A stretch of 40,602 nucleotides of DNA from Candidatus Parvarchaeota archaeon UBA573. Lineage in GTDB: Archaea > Nanobdellota > Nanobdellia > Parvarchaeales > Parvarchaeaceae. Under the pieces are notes generated by a model. The model saw only the letters and a list, made by a program, of their open reading frames with translations. It had not been told where the DNA came from and did no database searches. Positions 1 to 7,317 of the stretch are shown here, one piece after another (within the stretch, counting starts at the first letter, position 1; every line of letters begins with the position of its first letter). The translations under genes were made by a program, and so were the position numbers. The stretch is from assembly GCA_002502045.1 (NCBI GenBank), contig DAPE01000001.1, positions 1-40,602 on the forward strand, read 5' to 3'.

Positions 1-1444
1 TTTCTTCAGTAGATATGCTGTAAGTCTTTAAACTAATTTCATTAGAATTATTGATAAAATCAGCTAATTCTTTTCTTTTATCTTTATAAGTATATAACAA
101 CATAAGAATCTGGTTTATATTTAACTTCTTAGCTATCCCATATCTCTCGGAAAGATATTTAGAGACTATCCTTTCTTTGTTGTTTATTAAATCATCGAGT
201 TTTCTCTTTCTTATATCAGTGAGATTTTTGTTTTCAAGCAGGTCTAATGCATCTGTGCCGATTAAGTTTAAGATTCCGCAAGCGGCCATTACACTCTCTC
301 CGCTTCCTTTTACTATGATATTATATACTCCATAAGTAATATCCCCTTCAGTAGCTATATTCTGTAATCTATACGCAATAGTCTTTGCAGTATCCTTGCC
401 ATACCTCCTTATTGTCCTTGCAGACTCTTTTACTATAGTCCCGTCCTTTGTGTTTCTTGCAATAGTATCCAGTGACTGAGCAATACTCCTTGTTATAACC
501 GGATCATACTTCATTAATGTATTTGCAGACTCTTCTACTGCAGTCTCATCCTCAGTGTATGCTGCAATTTTCGTTAATTCGAAAAATCCATACTTTAATC
601 CTTTACTTAGTATCCTATCCAAAGACATTATCCTATCAGCAGCTATGATTTTATTCTTGTCTCCCGTATTTTCTGCAACAATAACTAATGCACCAACAAT
701 ATCTCTTTCTCTATTTTTATCATATTTTCTTACGGTCTTTGCAGACTCTTCTACTACAGTCCCGTCCTTTGTGTTTCTTGCAATACTGCCCAAGTTATAA
801 GCAATATTCTCTGCATTATCTTTACTATACCTCCTTATTGTCTTTGCAGACTCTTCTACTGCAGTCTTATCCCCAGTATTTCTTGCAATAGTATCCAGTG
901 ACTGAGCAATACTCCTTGTTATAACCGGATCATACTTCATTAATGTATTTGCAGACTCTTCTACTGCAGTCTCATCCTCAGTGTATGCTGCAATTTTCGT
1001 TAATTCGAAAAATCCATACTTTAATCCTTTACTTAGTATCCTATCCAAAGACATTATCCTATCAGCAGCTATGATTTTATTCTTGTCTCCCGTATTTTCT
1101 GCAACAATAGCTAACGCATCAGCAACCTCTAACGCTTGATGTTTACGATACCTTCTTATTGTCTTTGCAGACTCTTCTACTGCAGTCCCGTCCTTTGTAT
1201 TGCTTGCGATGTCATATAATCCATTAGCAATATACATTGCAGTACTCTTATCACGTTTACTTATTGTCTTTATAGATTGAAGTAATGCTCCTTCACTTTG
1301 GGTATATAATATAATTCTAATTAGAGCCGCGGCAGTATTTGGGTCTTTTTTAGCTGCTAGTTCTTCAATGATCTTTCTTGTGGACGCGCTAAAGTTGTCT
1401 ATATCAGTAATACTTTTTTTACTAACTAACTCTTCAAGCTTCAT
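1..1444 (-). CDS. helical tandem-repeat protein (3' end beyond the window)
   Basis: Read from the ATG at 1442-1444, the minus strand stays open for 481 codons to the window edge, so the C-terminus is missing. The protein is built from about eight units of 35-37 residues, most containing a variant of AVEESAKTIRRY followed by a stretch like IAYNLGSIARNT. Every second to fourth unit is a divergent version with NKIIAADRIMSLDR. The spacing and the Ala/Ile/Leu pattern suggest paired helices of the HEAT/ARM-like solenoid type, which is usually a protein-interaction scaffold; this is inference and I recognise no named family. The unit order A-B-C-D-A-B-C-D shows that a four-unit, 142-residue block was duplicated. 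I see no signal peptide or membrane segment. The start is supported by a TATA-like element about 26 bases upstream. Confidence 0.8.
   Translation of the reverse strand, partial: MKLEELVSKKSITDIDNFSASTRKIIEELAAKKDPNTAAALIRIILYTQSEGALLQSIKTISKRDKSTAMYIANGLYDIASNTKDGTAVEESAKTIRRYRKHQALEVADALAIVAENTGDKNKIIAADRIMSLDRILSKGLKYGFFELTKIAAYTEDETAVEESANTLMKYDPVITRSIAQSLDTIARNTGDKTAVEESAKTIRRYSKDNAENIAYNLGSIARNTKDGTVVEESAKTVRKYDKNRERDIVGALVIVAENTGDKNKIIAADRIMSLDRILSKGLKYGFFELTKIAAYTEDETAVEESANTLMKYDPVITRSIAQSLDTIARNTKDGTIVKESARTIRRYGKDTAKTIAYRLQNIATEGDITYGVYNIIVKGSGESVMAACGILNLIGTDALDLLENKNLTDIRKRKLDDLINNKERIVSKYLSERYGIAKKLNINQILMLLYTYKDKRKELADFINNSNEISLKTYSISTEE
453..683. repeat. 231-bp perfect direct repeat, copy 1
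   Basis: Identical base for base to 879-1109, offset by 426 bp (142 codons). It lies inside the helical repeat gene and keeps the reading frame. Sequence on both sides is similar but diverged, so this is the still-identical core of a larger 426-bp tandem duplication. Confidence 0.95.
879..1109. repeat. 231-bp perfect direct repeat, copy 2
   Basis: Second copy of the 453-683 segment with no mismatch by eye. It encodes the unit with RIMSLDRILSKGLKYGFFEL and the following unit with AVEESANTLMKYD. Perfect identity at synonymous sites points to a recent duplication or to gene conversion. Confidence 0.95.
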
Positions 1445-1465
1445 AATATATATAATTGGAGAGAA

Positions 1466-1480
1466 GATATATATAAATCT
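1466..1480 (-). promoter_or_regulatory. TATA-like promoter of the repeat-protein gene
   Basis: On the minus strand this reads agatttatatatatc, centred about 28 bases before the ATG at 1444. That spacing suits a leaderless archaeal transcript. Confidence 0.5.
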
Positions 1481-1601
1481 AACTATTCTTAAGTAGAAAT
1501 TTATAAAAAGTTATTGAAAGTGGAAAAATATTTAATTATTTTGATTTTCTAAAATAATATTACCTTTTTTAGCTATTTTATAATAAAGGGTCATTTAAGA
1601 G

Positions 1602-1611
1602 TTTTATATAA
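1602..1611 (+). promoter_or_regulatory. TATA-like promoter of the methyltransferase gene
   Basis: The sequence ttttatataa lies about 37 bases before the ATG at 1644, leaving room for a 10-15 base leader. The rest of the 1445-1643 interval is AT-rich spacer between two divergent genes, with no further feature that I can support. Confidence 0.5.
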
Positions 1612-1643
1612 AGATATTAATCCTGTGGGTTGTAACTAATATT

Positions 1644-2396
1644 ATGCAGTCTTTACAGGGATTTTTTAGTAGGCACGCAAAGGAATATGCTAGCAGTGAG
1701 AGTCACATACATGGAAAAGATCTAGATTTGCTTATTTCTATGTTAGCTCTGAAGAAAAACTACAAAGCATTAGATATTGGTACTGGCCCTGGATTTGTTG
1801 CTTTTGAAATGTCAGAAAAAGTGGCAGTTTCCGTAGGTTTGGATATGAATGAACATATGCTGGATATCGCAGTTAGAAAGGCAGAAGATGACAATAAAAG
1901 CAATGTAATTTTTGTAAAAAGTGATGCTTTATCCATGCCTTTTCCAGATAATGTTTTTGACATAGTGTCCTGTAGAAGGGTAGCACATCACATAAAAGAC
2001 AAGAAAAGGTTCATAGAAGAAGTATGGAGAGTCCTTAAGAAGGGAGGGAAATTTGGAATAACCGATTTATTAAAGCCCATGGGTGACAAAAGAGACTTAT
2101 TCAATAAATTTGAGAAGGCAAGAGATAACAGTTACATAAGCTCCGAATCGCTGGATTACTGGTTTAAGCTATTAAAAGAAAACGCTTTTCAGGTTGATAA
2201 TTTTAAGACGTTTGAAATGAAGGAAACCTTTCAATCATGGTTATCTCCTTTAAACGAAAATAGCGTAGAAGGCAGAAAAGCAAAAAGGATACTTACCGAT
2301 AATGCCAGCTATTTTAAGGATGTTTTTGGATATGATAAAGAGAGCGGATATTTCAACAAGTCCAGAATGGTAATAATTGCTAGAAAGCCGGAATAA
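1644..2396 (+). CDS. class I SAM-dependent methyltransferase (UbiE-like)
   Basis: The 250-residue protein has a Rossmann-type methyltransferase core. Motif I is ALDIGTGPGF near residues 42-51, the acidic ribose-binding position follows in GLDMNE, and DALSMPFPDNVFDIV is the motif II/III region typical of the UbiE/COQ5 group (Methyltransferase_11). The block RVLKKGGKFGITDLLKP is the usual post-motif III strand and loop. The substrate cannot be read from the sequence. UbiE homologues methylate quinone precursors, but many archaeal relatives act on other small molecules. The C-terminal 90 residues are helical and probably form the substrate lid. The gene stands 47 bp before the next gene on the same strand. 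Confidence 0.85.
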   Translation: MQSLQGFFSRHAKEYASSESHIHGKDLDLLISMLALKKNYKALDIGTGPGFVAFEMSEKVAVSVGLDMNEHMLDIAVRKAEDDNKSNVIFVKSDALSMPFPDNVFDIVSCRRVAHHIKDKKRFIEEVWRVLKKGGKFGITDLLKPMGDKRDLFNKFEKARDNSYISSESLDYWFKLLKENAFQVDNFKTFEMKETFQSWLSPLNENSVEGRKAKRILTDNASYFKDVFGYDKESGYFNKSRMVIIARKPE

Positions 2397-2443
2397 AAAG
2401 ACAAAGGTATAATTTTTAAAAGACAGAAATAATTAAACTACTA

Positions 2444-3358
2444 ATGATAATCGCATTGCTGTCAGCCAAGCCTATAGAAGAAGAAAAGATGAGGCACATT
2501 ATATCAAAAAAACTAGATCTTATAAACAATGTTCAGATAGCCCTAGATAAAAACGATAATTTAATCCTTTATTCCGTAGATTTTCCAAAGTCTCTACTTT
2601 CAATTCTTTATATCCTTTCAGTTTCAGATTATGTTTATTTCTTTGCAGGAAGCGAAATAAATGCATTGGATGCAGAACTTGCGCTTTGTATTGAAAACTC
2701 TGGTATAGTAGAAGGTTTGATACTTAAGGATGATTATTCTGATATTACCTCATTTGATCGTTTCTTTGATAAATACAAAATAGGGAAGTTCAAAAAATCA
2801 GATTTAGTTTCTATATCTATAGAAAGACAAAAGGAAAAAGAGAGGGATTTTAAGTACGTTTCAATAGACAAGCATTTTATAGTCAAAGGGATAGGCTCCG
2901 TTATAATAGGTTTTGTTTTAGGCCAGCAGATAAAAAAAGGGGAAAAGCTCCTTCTTTTGCCTTCATTGAAACAATGCAGCATAAAAAGTATACAGATAAT
3001 GGATGTAGACAATGATTCTGCAGAAGCAGGCTCTCATGTCGGACTTGCTCTAAATAATGTTTCTGAGCAGGATCTTTCAAATAATTATGCAATATCCTCA
3101 ATAAGCAAATTAATTGATACTGTGCAAGTAGAATTAACTCTCTCTGCTTTTTATAAAGAAGACCCATTTTCAAAGCAACTTTCATGCTCATTTTTTGGAG
3201 AACCATTAAGTCTTAATCTCTCTAAAGGTGAAAGTTTTGTGAAGGCTCACTTCAATAAGAAGATACCAGAAATAAATGAGTCATTTCTGATTATTGATTC
3301 AAGCCTTGCTATAGGCAAAAATAGAGTAGTGGGTAAAATTAAGCTTATAAAAAACTAA
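2444..3358 (+). CDS. EF-Tu/SelB-like protein with a degenerate GTPase domain
   Basis: The C-terminal part resembles a translational GTPase. Residues of about 140-220 look like EF-Tu domain II: FIVKGIGSVIIGFVLGQQI, then KKGEKLLLLP, then a turn and a strand ending AGSHVGLALNNV, comparable to GxVxxGxIxxGxxV...GxxVGLxL in SelB and EF-1A. The last 80 residues could form domain III. The N-terminal 130 residues have the length of a shrunken G domain, but no GxxxxGK[ST] P-loop, no DxxG and no NKxD are visible, so it probably does not hydrolyse GTP. Archaeal genomes carry P-loop-less relatives of SelB/EF-Tu of unknown role; assignment here rests on the domain II pattern. It converges on the epimerase gene and overlaps it by 4 bp. 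Confidence 0.6.
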   Translation: MIIALLSAKPIEEEKMRHIISKKLDLINNVQIALDKNDNLILYSVDFPKSLLSILYILSVSDYVYFFAGSEINALDAELALCIENSGIVEGLILKDDYSDITSFDRFFDKYKIGKFKKSDLVSISIERQKEKERDFKYVSIDKHFIVKGIGSVIIGFVLGQQIKKGEKLLLLPSLKQCSIKSIQIMDVDNDSAEAGSHVGLALNNVSEQDLSNNYAISSISKLIDTVQVELTLSAFYKEDPFSKQLSCSFFGEPLSLNLSKGESFVKAHFNKKIPEINESFLIIDSSLAIGKNRVVGKIKLIKN

Positions 3359-4281
3359 AATATATCCGGAACTTTTTTCAGTGTTTTATAATAGTCTAAC
3401 GCGGCCTTTATGCCTTCATCTGCATTTATTTTTGTAAAAAAGCCTAATTTTTCTTTGCTTTTTTTAGTATCTGCTTGTACTATGTCTACGTAATTTTTAA
3501 GAGGGTTTTCTATGTTTTTTGTCTTTATCCTTTTTCCCATAATACCCCCGACTTTTTCTATCATCTCATTAAATGAATAGGATATACCGGTTCCAACATT
3601 GAATATACCATTCTCTTTGCTTTTAGATGCAATTAAATTTGCAGACACTACATCTGAGATATTTACTAAATCCCTTCTTTGTGTACCTTTCCCATATATC
3701 ATTACTTCCTTATCAAGCATGCCTTTCCAAATTATTTGGGATACCATATTTGCAAATGTTTTTTTACTTTCTTCTCTGTCTCCGTATACACTAAAATACC
3801 TTAAGCCACAATACTCTAATCCATACATCTGACGGAAAAGATCTGCAAGTCTTTCCATAGGGTATCTTGCTTCTGTATAAAAATCTTTTACTTTTGGTAT
3901 TACCTCTTCGTTATGTGGAGGAGGATAACCATTGTATATTGAAGAGCTGGAAGCAAAAACAAGTTTAGACTCGTTTTTTATGCAGTAATTTAATACATCT
4001 ATAAATTCTGATATTGCTTTTCCCACTAAAGTGTTGTCTTTTCTGTAAATTGGCGTAGAAGAATATATGCCAGTATGAAATACTATATCCGATTTTCCAA
4101 GTTTAGATATCTCTGAAGAATTTCCCTTAAGGAACTTTATTTTATTTTCTATATTTTTAAGATTCTTTTTATCTCCAGTGCTTAAGTTATCAATTACAGA
4201 AACAGAATAACCTTCTTGCAAAAGTCTCTCAACAATATGGGAACCAATAAAACCGGCCCCACCAGTTACTATTGCCTTCAT
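3355..4281 (-). CDS. NAD-dependent sugar-nucleotide epimerase/dehydratase (GalE-like)
   Basis: An extended short-chain dehydrogenase of 308 residues from the chosen start. The NAD-binding loop GGAGFIGSHIVE is at the N-terminus, an Asp for the adenosine ribose follows in VIDNLSTGD, and FASSSSIYNG is the catalytic Ser/Thr strand. The catalytic stretch reads YTEARYPMERL, so the usual YxxxK lysine is arginine. My memory is that archaeal relatives with a similar YTEAR stretch exist, so this may be normal for the subfamily. Later signatures LRYFSVYG and GTQRRDLVNISDVV are typical of UDP-glucose 4-epimerase-type enzymes making surface sugars. I chose the ATG at 4281 over an upstream ATG seven codons earlier because the glycine-rich strand begins there and a TATA-like element lies 24 bases upstream. 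Confidence 0.85.
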   Translation of the reverse strand: MKAIVTGGAGFIGSHIVERLLQEGYSVSVIDNLSTGDKKNLKNIENKIKFLKGNSSEISKLGKSDIVFHTGIYSSTPIYRKDNTLVGKAISEFIDVLNYCIKNESKLVFASSSSIYNGYPPPHNEEVIPKVKDFYTEARYPMERLADLFRQMYGLEYCGLRYFSVYGDREESKKTFANMVSQIIWKGMLDKEVMIYGKGTQRRDLVNISDVVSANLIASKSKENGIFNVGTGISYSFNEMIEKVGGIMGKRIKTKNIENPLKNYVDIVQADTKKSKEKLGFFTKINADEGIKAALDYYKTLKKVPDIF

Positions 4282-4300
4282 ATAATAATTATGAAATTGC

Positions 4301-4309
4301 AATTTAAAT
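4301..4309 (-). promoter_or_regulatory. TATA-like promoter of the epimerase gene
   Basis: On the minus strand this reads atttaaatt, centred 24 bases before the ATG at 4281. It decides against the longer start at 4302, which would lie inside the element. Confidence 0.5.
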
Positions 4310-4314
4310 GCATT

Positions 4315-5007
4315 TCATTTGTTCTCTTTAATGTAACTTTCCAAATCTTCAGCGTTTATCATTGGCTTTTTTACCTTGTTCATATCATCTATTGCTATCC
4401 TTTGGCAGGCAGTGCTTACAAAAGCGTCTATTTCTCTAAATTCATTTAATCTTTCAAAGTTTATCTCATCAGCCAATACAGAATAAACTTGTTTCCCTTC
4501 CTTTCTAAGCTTCTCTTTTAACATTTTCGATCCATAAGTCTGTCCTGATTTAGTTGACTCAATAAACATTACTTTTTTTGCAGTTAATACAGCTCCAATG
4601 CCTTGCATTATTCTTTTGCGGTATTTCTCTGCAACATCGGCATTTATTATTTCAATGTTTTCAGTCTCTGGATCTGCGGTTATAACAGCTTTTCCATATT
4701 TAAGGGGTATACCTAAAACATGAAACATCCCTTGTTCAAAGGCCAAGGTTGCATCACAATCATCACAGTCTGCAGCGTAAACATCACAACCTAAAATCTG
4801 TCCCGGGTACATTGCTCTGTAAAGGGACTGTTTTACTACAAATTCTTTATCTTTTACTCTCTCTTTAAAATCATTCATTTGATCTATAAATTGTATAGCT
4901 GCAACAAGATTTATTTTCTTATAATCTTTTATTTCAGCATAAATCCTTTTTACAAATTCATCACTTAATTTGCCTTTAAATCTGGATTCAACAAAAATCA
5001 TTTCCAT
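4315..5007 (-). CDS. dph2: Dph2-like diphthamide synthesis protein lacking the N-terminal domain
   Basis: Dph1/Dph2 proteins use a [4Fe-4S] cluster to split SAM and add a 3-amino-3-carboxypropyl group to a histidine of EF-2. Here residues 69-112 match the second repeat domain (PGQILGCDVYAAD, then GMFHVLGIPLKYGKAV and TADPE), and residues 135-230 match the third (SGQTYG, then DAFVSTACQRIAIDD). The cysteines at 74 and 201 correspond to two of the three cluster ligands known from the Pyrococcus enzyme (Cys163 and Cys287). The first domain with the Cys59 equivalent is absent: the protein has 230 residues against about 340, and there is no room for the domain upstream. A stretch with ggag precedes the ATG at 5007. 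Either the missing part is encoded elsewhere or the protein has a reduced role. Confidence 0.8.
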   Translation of the reverse strand: MEMIFVESRFKGKLSDEFVKRIYAEIKDYKKINLVAAIQFIDQMNDFKERVKDKEFVVKQSLYRAMYPGQILGCDVYAADCDDCDATLAFEQGMFHVLGIPLKYGKAVITADPETENIEIINADVAEKYRKRIMQGIGAVLTAKKVMFIESTKSGQTYGSKMLKEKLRKEGKQVYSVLADEINFERLNEFREIDAFVSTACQRIAIDDMNKVKKPMINAEDLESYIKENK

Positions 5008-5058
5008 TTTATCTCCATCTCTTATTCATTTAATAAGCTATTTATGTATATGCAAAGC

Positions 5059-5069
5059 TATTTATAAAT
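5059..5069 (+). promoter_or_regulatory. TATA-like promoter of the S6e / aIF2-gamma operon
   Basis: tatttataaat is centred about 29 bases before the ATG of the S6e gene, which fits a leaderless or very short-leader transcript. The dph2 gene reads away on the other strand. Confidence 0.55.
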
Positions 5070-5092
5070 AACAGTTATATCTAATAAAGTCT

Positions 5093-5470
5093 ATGGAAAT
5101 AAAGATTGTAATAAATGATCCAAAAACCGGAAAGTCTTTCAATAAGAGTCTGGACAGTGAGAAAGCAGATCAATTATTTGGTAAAAAAATAAATGAAGAA
5201 TTTGACCTTTCATTTGTAGGTTTAGATGGTTATAGTGGAATAATAACTGGCGGGAGTTACATGACCGGTATGCCAATGTCAAAGAATTTGGATGGATCTG
5301 GACTCAGAAAAGTGCTTATTGGAAAAGGATTAGGAAATAGACAAGATATACGAAGAAGGAAAAGCATCGCCGGTAATACCGTTGGGCAGTTTACTTCTCA
5401 GATTAACATAAAAATATCAAAGTACGGAGAAAAATCTTTGGAGCAGTTATTTACACCTTCTAATGGTTAA
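5093..5470 (+). CDS. rps6e: 30S ribosomal protein S6e
   Basis: This 125-residue protein has the full archaeal S6e pattern: MEIKIVINDPKTGKSF at the N-terminus, GLDGYSGIITGGSYMTGMPM, and RRRKSIAGNTVGQFTSQINI. The length is normal for archaea, which lack the eukaryotic C-terminal phosphorylation tail. It is a small-subunit protein binding 16S rRNA. It is the first gene of an operon, and its last codons overlap the aIF2-gamma start by 8 bp, suggesting translational coupling. S6e next to aIF2-gamma is a classic archaeal gene order. Confidence 0.96.
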   Translation: MEIKIVINDPKTGKSFNKSLDSEKADQLFGKKINEEFDLSFVGLDGYSGIITGGSYMTGMPMSKNLDGSGLRKVLIGKGLGNRQDIRRRKSIAGNTVGQFTSQINIKISKYGEKSLEQLFTPSNG

Positions 5471-6644
5471 AGATATAACAATCGATGTAGTTGGTAATTT
5501 CGCCGATGGTAAAACGACATTAGTAAAGGCGATTACTAGTGAGTCTACCTTAAGGCATAGCGAAGAAAAAAAGAGAGGCATAACTATAAGGTTAGGTTAT
5601 GCACATTTTCTTATATATAAATGCGATTCATGCGGTTTATTCAGCAGATCCAAAAAATGTGAAGCATGTAAGTCTAATGCAAGTCTATACTATCGCGTAT
5701 CTATCATAGATTCCCCAGGGCATAAGACATTAATGACCATAATGCTGAGCGGTGCAACTTTAGTAGATGGCGCAGTTCTAGTAATAGCTTCTAACCAGAA
5801 ATGCCCGCAACCTCAAACACAGGAACATGTGGAAGCACTTAGGATAATGGGGGTTAAGAACATAGTTGTAGCTCAAACCAAAATAGATGTCGTTGGGAAA
5901 GAACGTGCAAAGGAAAGTTATAACGAGATAAAAGAATTTATGTCAAAAAACGGCTACTCTGATGCTAAGATTATACCAGTTTTTGCTGCTCAAGATGTAA
6001 ATATTACACAATTAATACAAGAAATAGGCAGTTTCGACGTAAACAACAGTTCAAATGAAGAAACAACCGAGATGGTAGTTGTAAGGAGTTTTGATATAAA
6101 TAAACCCGGCGCAGAAATAAGCGAACTTAAAGGAGGCGTATTGGGAGGGGGGATAAAATCCGGTTCGTTAAAGGTAAATGATAATGTTTCAGTTTATCCA
6201 GGAGTTTACATTAAAAATTCATGGAAGCCATTGAAGACAAAGGTAATAAGCATACAAAGCGAATTTGGTTCTGAAAAGTCGGCTTCAAGAGGATTGATGG
6301 TTGGTGTAGAAACAGACCTAGACCCTTCTTTAGCAAGAAGAGATAATCTTTCTGGATCATTAATTGTTAAGGGTGACAGTACTCCTTTGTTTAAAAATAG
6401 AGTAGCAATAAAATACAAAGAAATCCAAAATAAATTTGATAAACCTTTGCAGAAGAACGAAACAGTATTATTAAATGTATTGGCCTCGAAGGTTCTTGGA
6501 ACAGTAGTTTCTTATTCTAATAATGGGCTTATTTTAAACTTAGGAGCTTCATCGCTTCCTTATTTTGTAGGCGAGCTCGCCATACTTTCAAGGAAGCTTA
6601 ATAATGTCTGGACTATAGCTGGCTCTGGAAATATATATGAATGA
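5463..6644 (+). CDS. eif2g: translation initiation factor aIF2, gamma subunit
   Basis: This GTPase delivers initiator tRNA to the small ribosomal subunit. Domain order is normal: G domain (residues 1-190), then two beta-barrel domains. The P-loop is GNFADGKTT at residues 11-19, where almost all homologues have GHVDHGKTT, so two conserved histidines are replaced (by Asn and Ala). The switch I region (KKRGITIRLGYA) and G3 (DSPGHKTLM) are intact; G4 is TKID in place of NKID. A four-cysteine zinc knuckle lies at residues 55-70 (CDSCG...CEAC). The family hallmark CPQPQTQEHVEAL is present. The 393-residue length is slightly short for the family. The start overlaps rps6e, and the end overlaps the PIN-domain gene by 8 bp. 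Confidence 0.95.
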   Translation: MVKDITIDVVGNFADGKTTLVKAITSESTLRHSEEKKRGITIRLGYAHFLIYKCDSCGLFSRSKKCEACKSNASLYYRVSIIDSPGHKTLMTIMLSGATLVDGAVLVIASNQKCPQPQTQEHVEALRIMGVKNIVVAQTKIDVVGKERAKESYNEIKEFMSKNGYSDAKIIPVFAAQDVNITQLIQEIGSFDVNNSSNEETTEMVVVRSFDINKPGAEISELKGGVLGGGIKSGSLKVNDNVSVYPGVYIKNSWKPLKTKVISIQSEFGSEKSASRGLMVGVETDLDPSLARRDNLSGSLIVKGDSTPLFKNRVAIKYKEIQNKFDKPLQKNETVLLNVLASKVLGTVVSYSNNGLILNLGASSLPYFVGELAILSRKLNNVWTIAGSGNIYE

Positions 6645-6993
6645 AGTAGTTATAGATACTAACATAATGGTTTATTGTTTTGATAATAAGCTGGATTTAA
6701 AAGTTTTGCTAGATAATTCTCTTCAGGAAAACTTTTCTTTGGTTACAATAAAAAAATGCATGGATGAGCTCATTCAGATTAAAAGACAAGATGTGCATAA
6801 GTTTTTTCTTTTTTATGGTATTAAAATAATTGATTTTAATGTATATAAAAACACAGATAGCAGTTTATTAGAATATTGCAAAGGCAAAAAATGCTTTCTT
6901 TTTACAGAGGATAAAGACTTAAGGAATAATGCAATAAGACTTGGAATAAAAACATTAAGTCTTAATGGGAGGTCAGTAAAAATCACTGGCTAA
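6637..6993 (+). CDS. PIN-domain protein of the Fcf1/Utp24-like group
   Basis: This 118-residue PIN ribonuclease domain begins with VVIDTNIMVYCFDN, giving the first catalytic Asp. The second acidic position is in MDELIQ (around residue 44), and the late pair in FTEDKDLRNNAI (near residues 91-97) completes the metal site. The gene directly downstream of aIF2-gamma in many archaea encodes such a PIN protein, related to eukaryotic Fcf1/Utp24, which cuts pre-rRNA; this context supports rRNA processing over a VapC toxin role. No antitoxin-like gene is adjacent. The start overlaps the aIF2-gamma gene by 8 bp in another frame. Confidence 0.85.
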   Translation: MNEVVIDTNIMVYCFDNKLDLKVLLDNSLQENFSLVTIKKCMDELIQIKRQDVHKFFLFYGIKIIDFNVYKNTDSSLLEYCKGKKCFLFTEDKDLRNNAIRLGIKTLSLNGRSVKITG

Positions 6994-7013
6994 TAGGTTA
7001 TAAAATATAAATG

Positions 7014-7022
7014 CTTATATAT
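7014..7022 (+). promoter_or_regulatory. TATA-like promoter of the alba gene
   Basis: cttatatat is centred 28 bases before the ATG at 7046, within the 52-bp gap after the PIN gene. This suggests that alba and the downstream fkbp have their own promoter. Confidence 0.5.
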
Positions 7023-7045
7023 CTATAACTTTAAAAAATAGGATT

Positions 7046-7315
7046 ATGGAAAATGATATAATATTCGTGGGAAAGAAACCAATAATGTCATATGTAATGG
7101 CAATACTCACTCATTTGAATTCTGGAAATAATCAAGTTGTAATAAAAGCAAGAGGCTCTTCTATTTCAACAGCTGTTGATATCTCTCAGGTTACAATGAA
7201 TAAATTTATGAAAGATCTTAAAGTTTCTCGTATTGATATTGGTACTGAAGAACTTGCCGATAAAGAAGGAAAGAAAAGAAACGTTTCATTTATATCCATC
7301 GAGATGAAGAGGTAA
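7046..7315 (+). CDS. albA: DNA/RNA-binding protein Alba
   Basis: An 89-residue IF3-C fold protein with the typical Alba start: IIFVGKKPIMSYVMAIL, in which the second Lys of the central K-K/P region contacts nucleic acid. It continues with VVIKARGSSISTAVDISQV and ends in strands with RIDIGTEEL and NVSFISIEM. Alba coats chromosomal DNA and also binds RNA; its DNA affinity is tuned by lysine acetylation in some archaea. Length and spacing are normal. Two bases separate it from the FKBP gene, so the two are very likely cotranscribed. Confidence 0.95.
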   Translation: MENDIIFVGKKPIMSYVMAILTHLNSGNNQVVIKARGSSISTAVDISQVTMNKFMKDLKVSRIDIGTEELADKEGKKRNVSFISIEMKR

Positions 7316-7317
7316 TC

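Noticed and set aside
453..1109. Regularly spaced short motifs that could look like a CRISPR array
   Set aside because: The repeats are coding, in frame, not identical in most units, and have no short constant repeat with unique spacers. They are protein units on the minus strand.
6637..6993. VapC-type toxin
   Set aside because: The position after aIF2-gamma is that of the archaeal Fcf1-like PIN protein, and no antitoxin gene is next to it.
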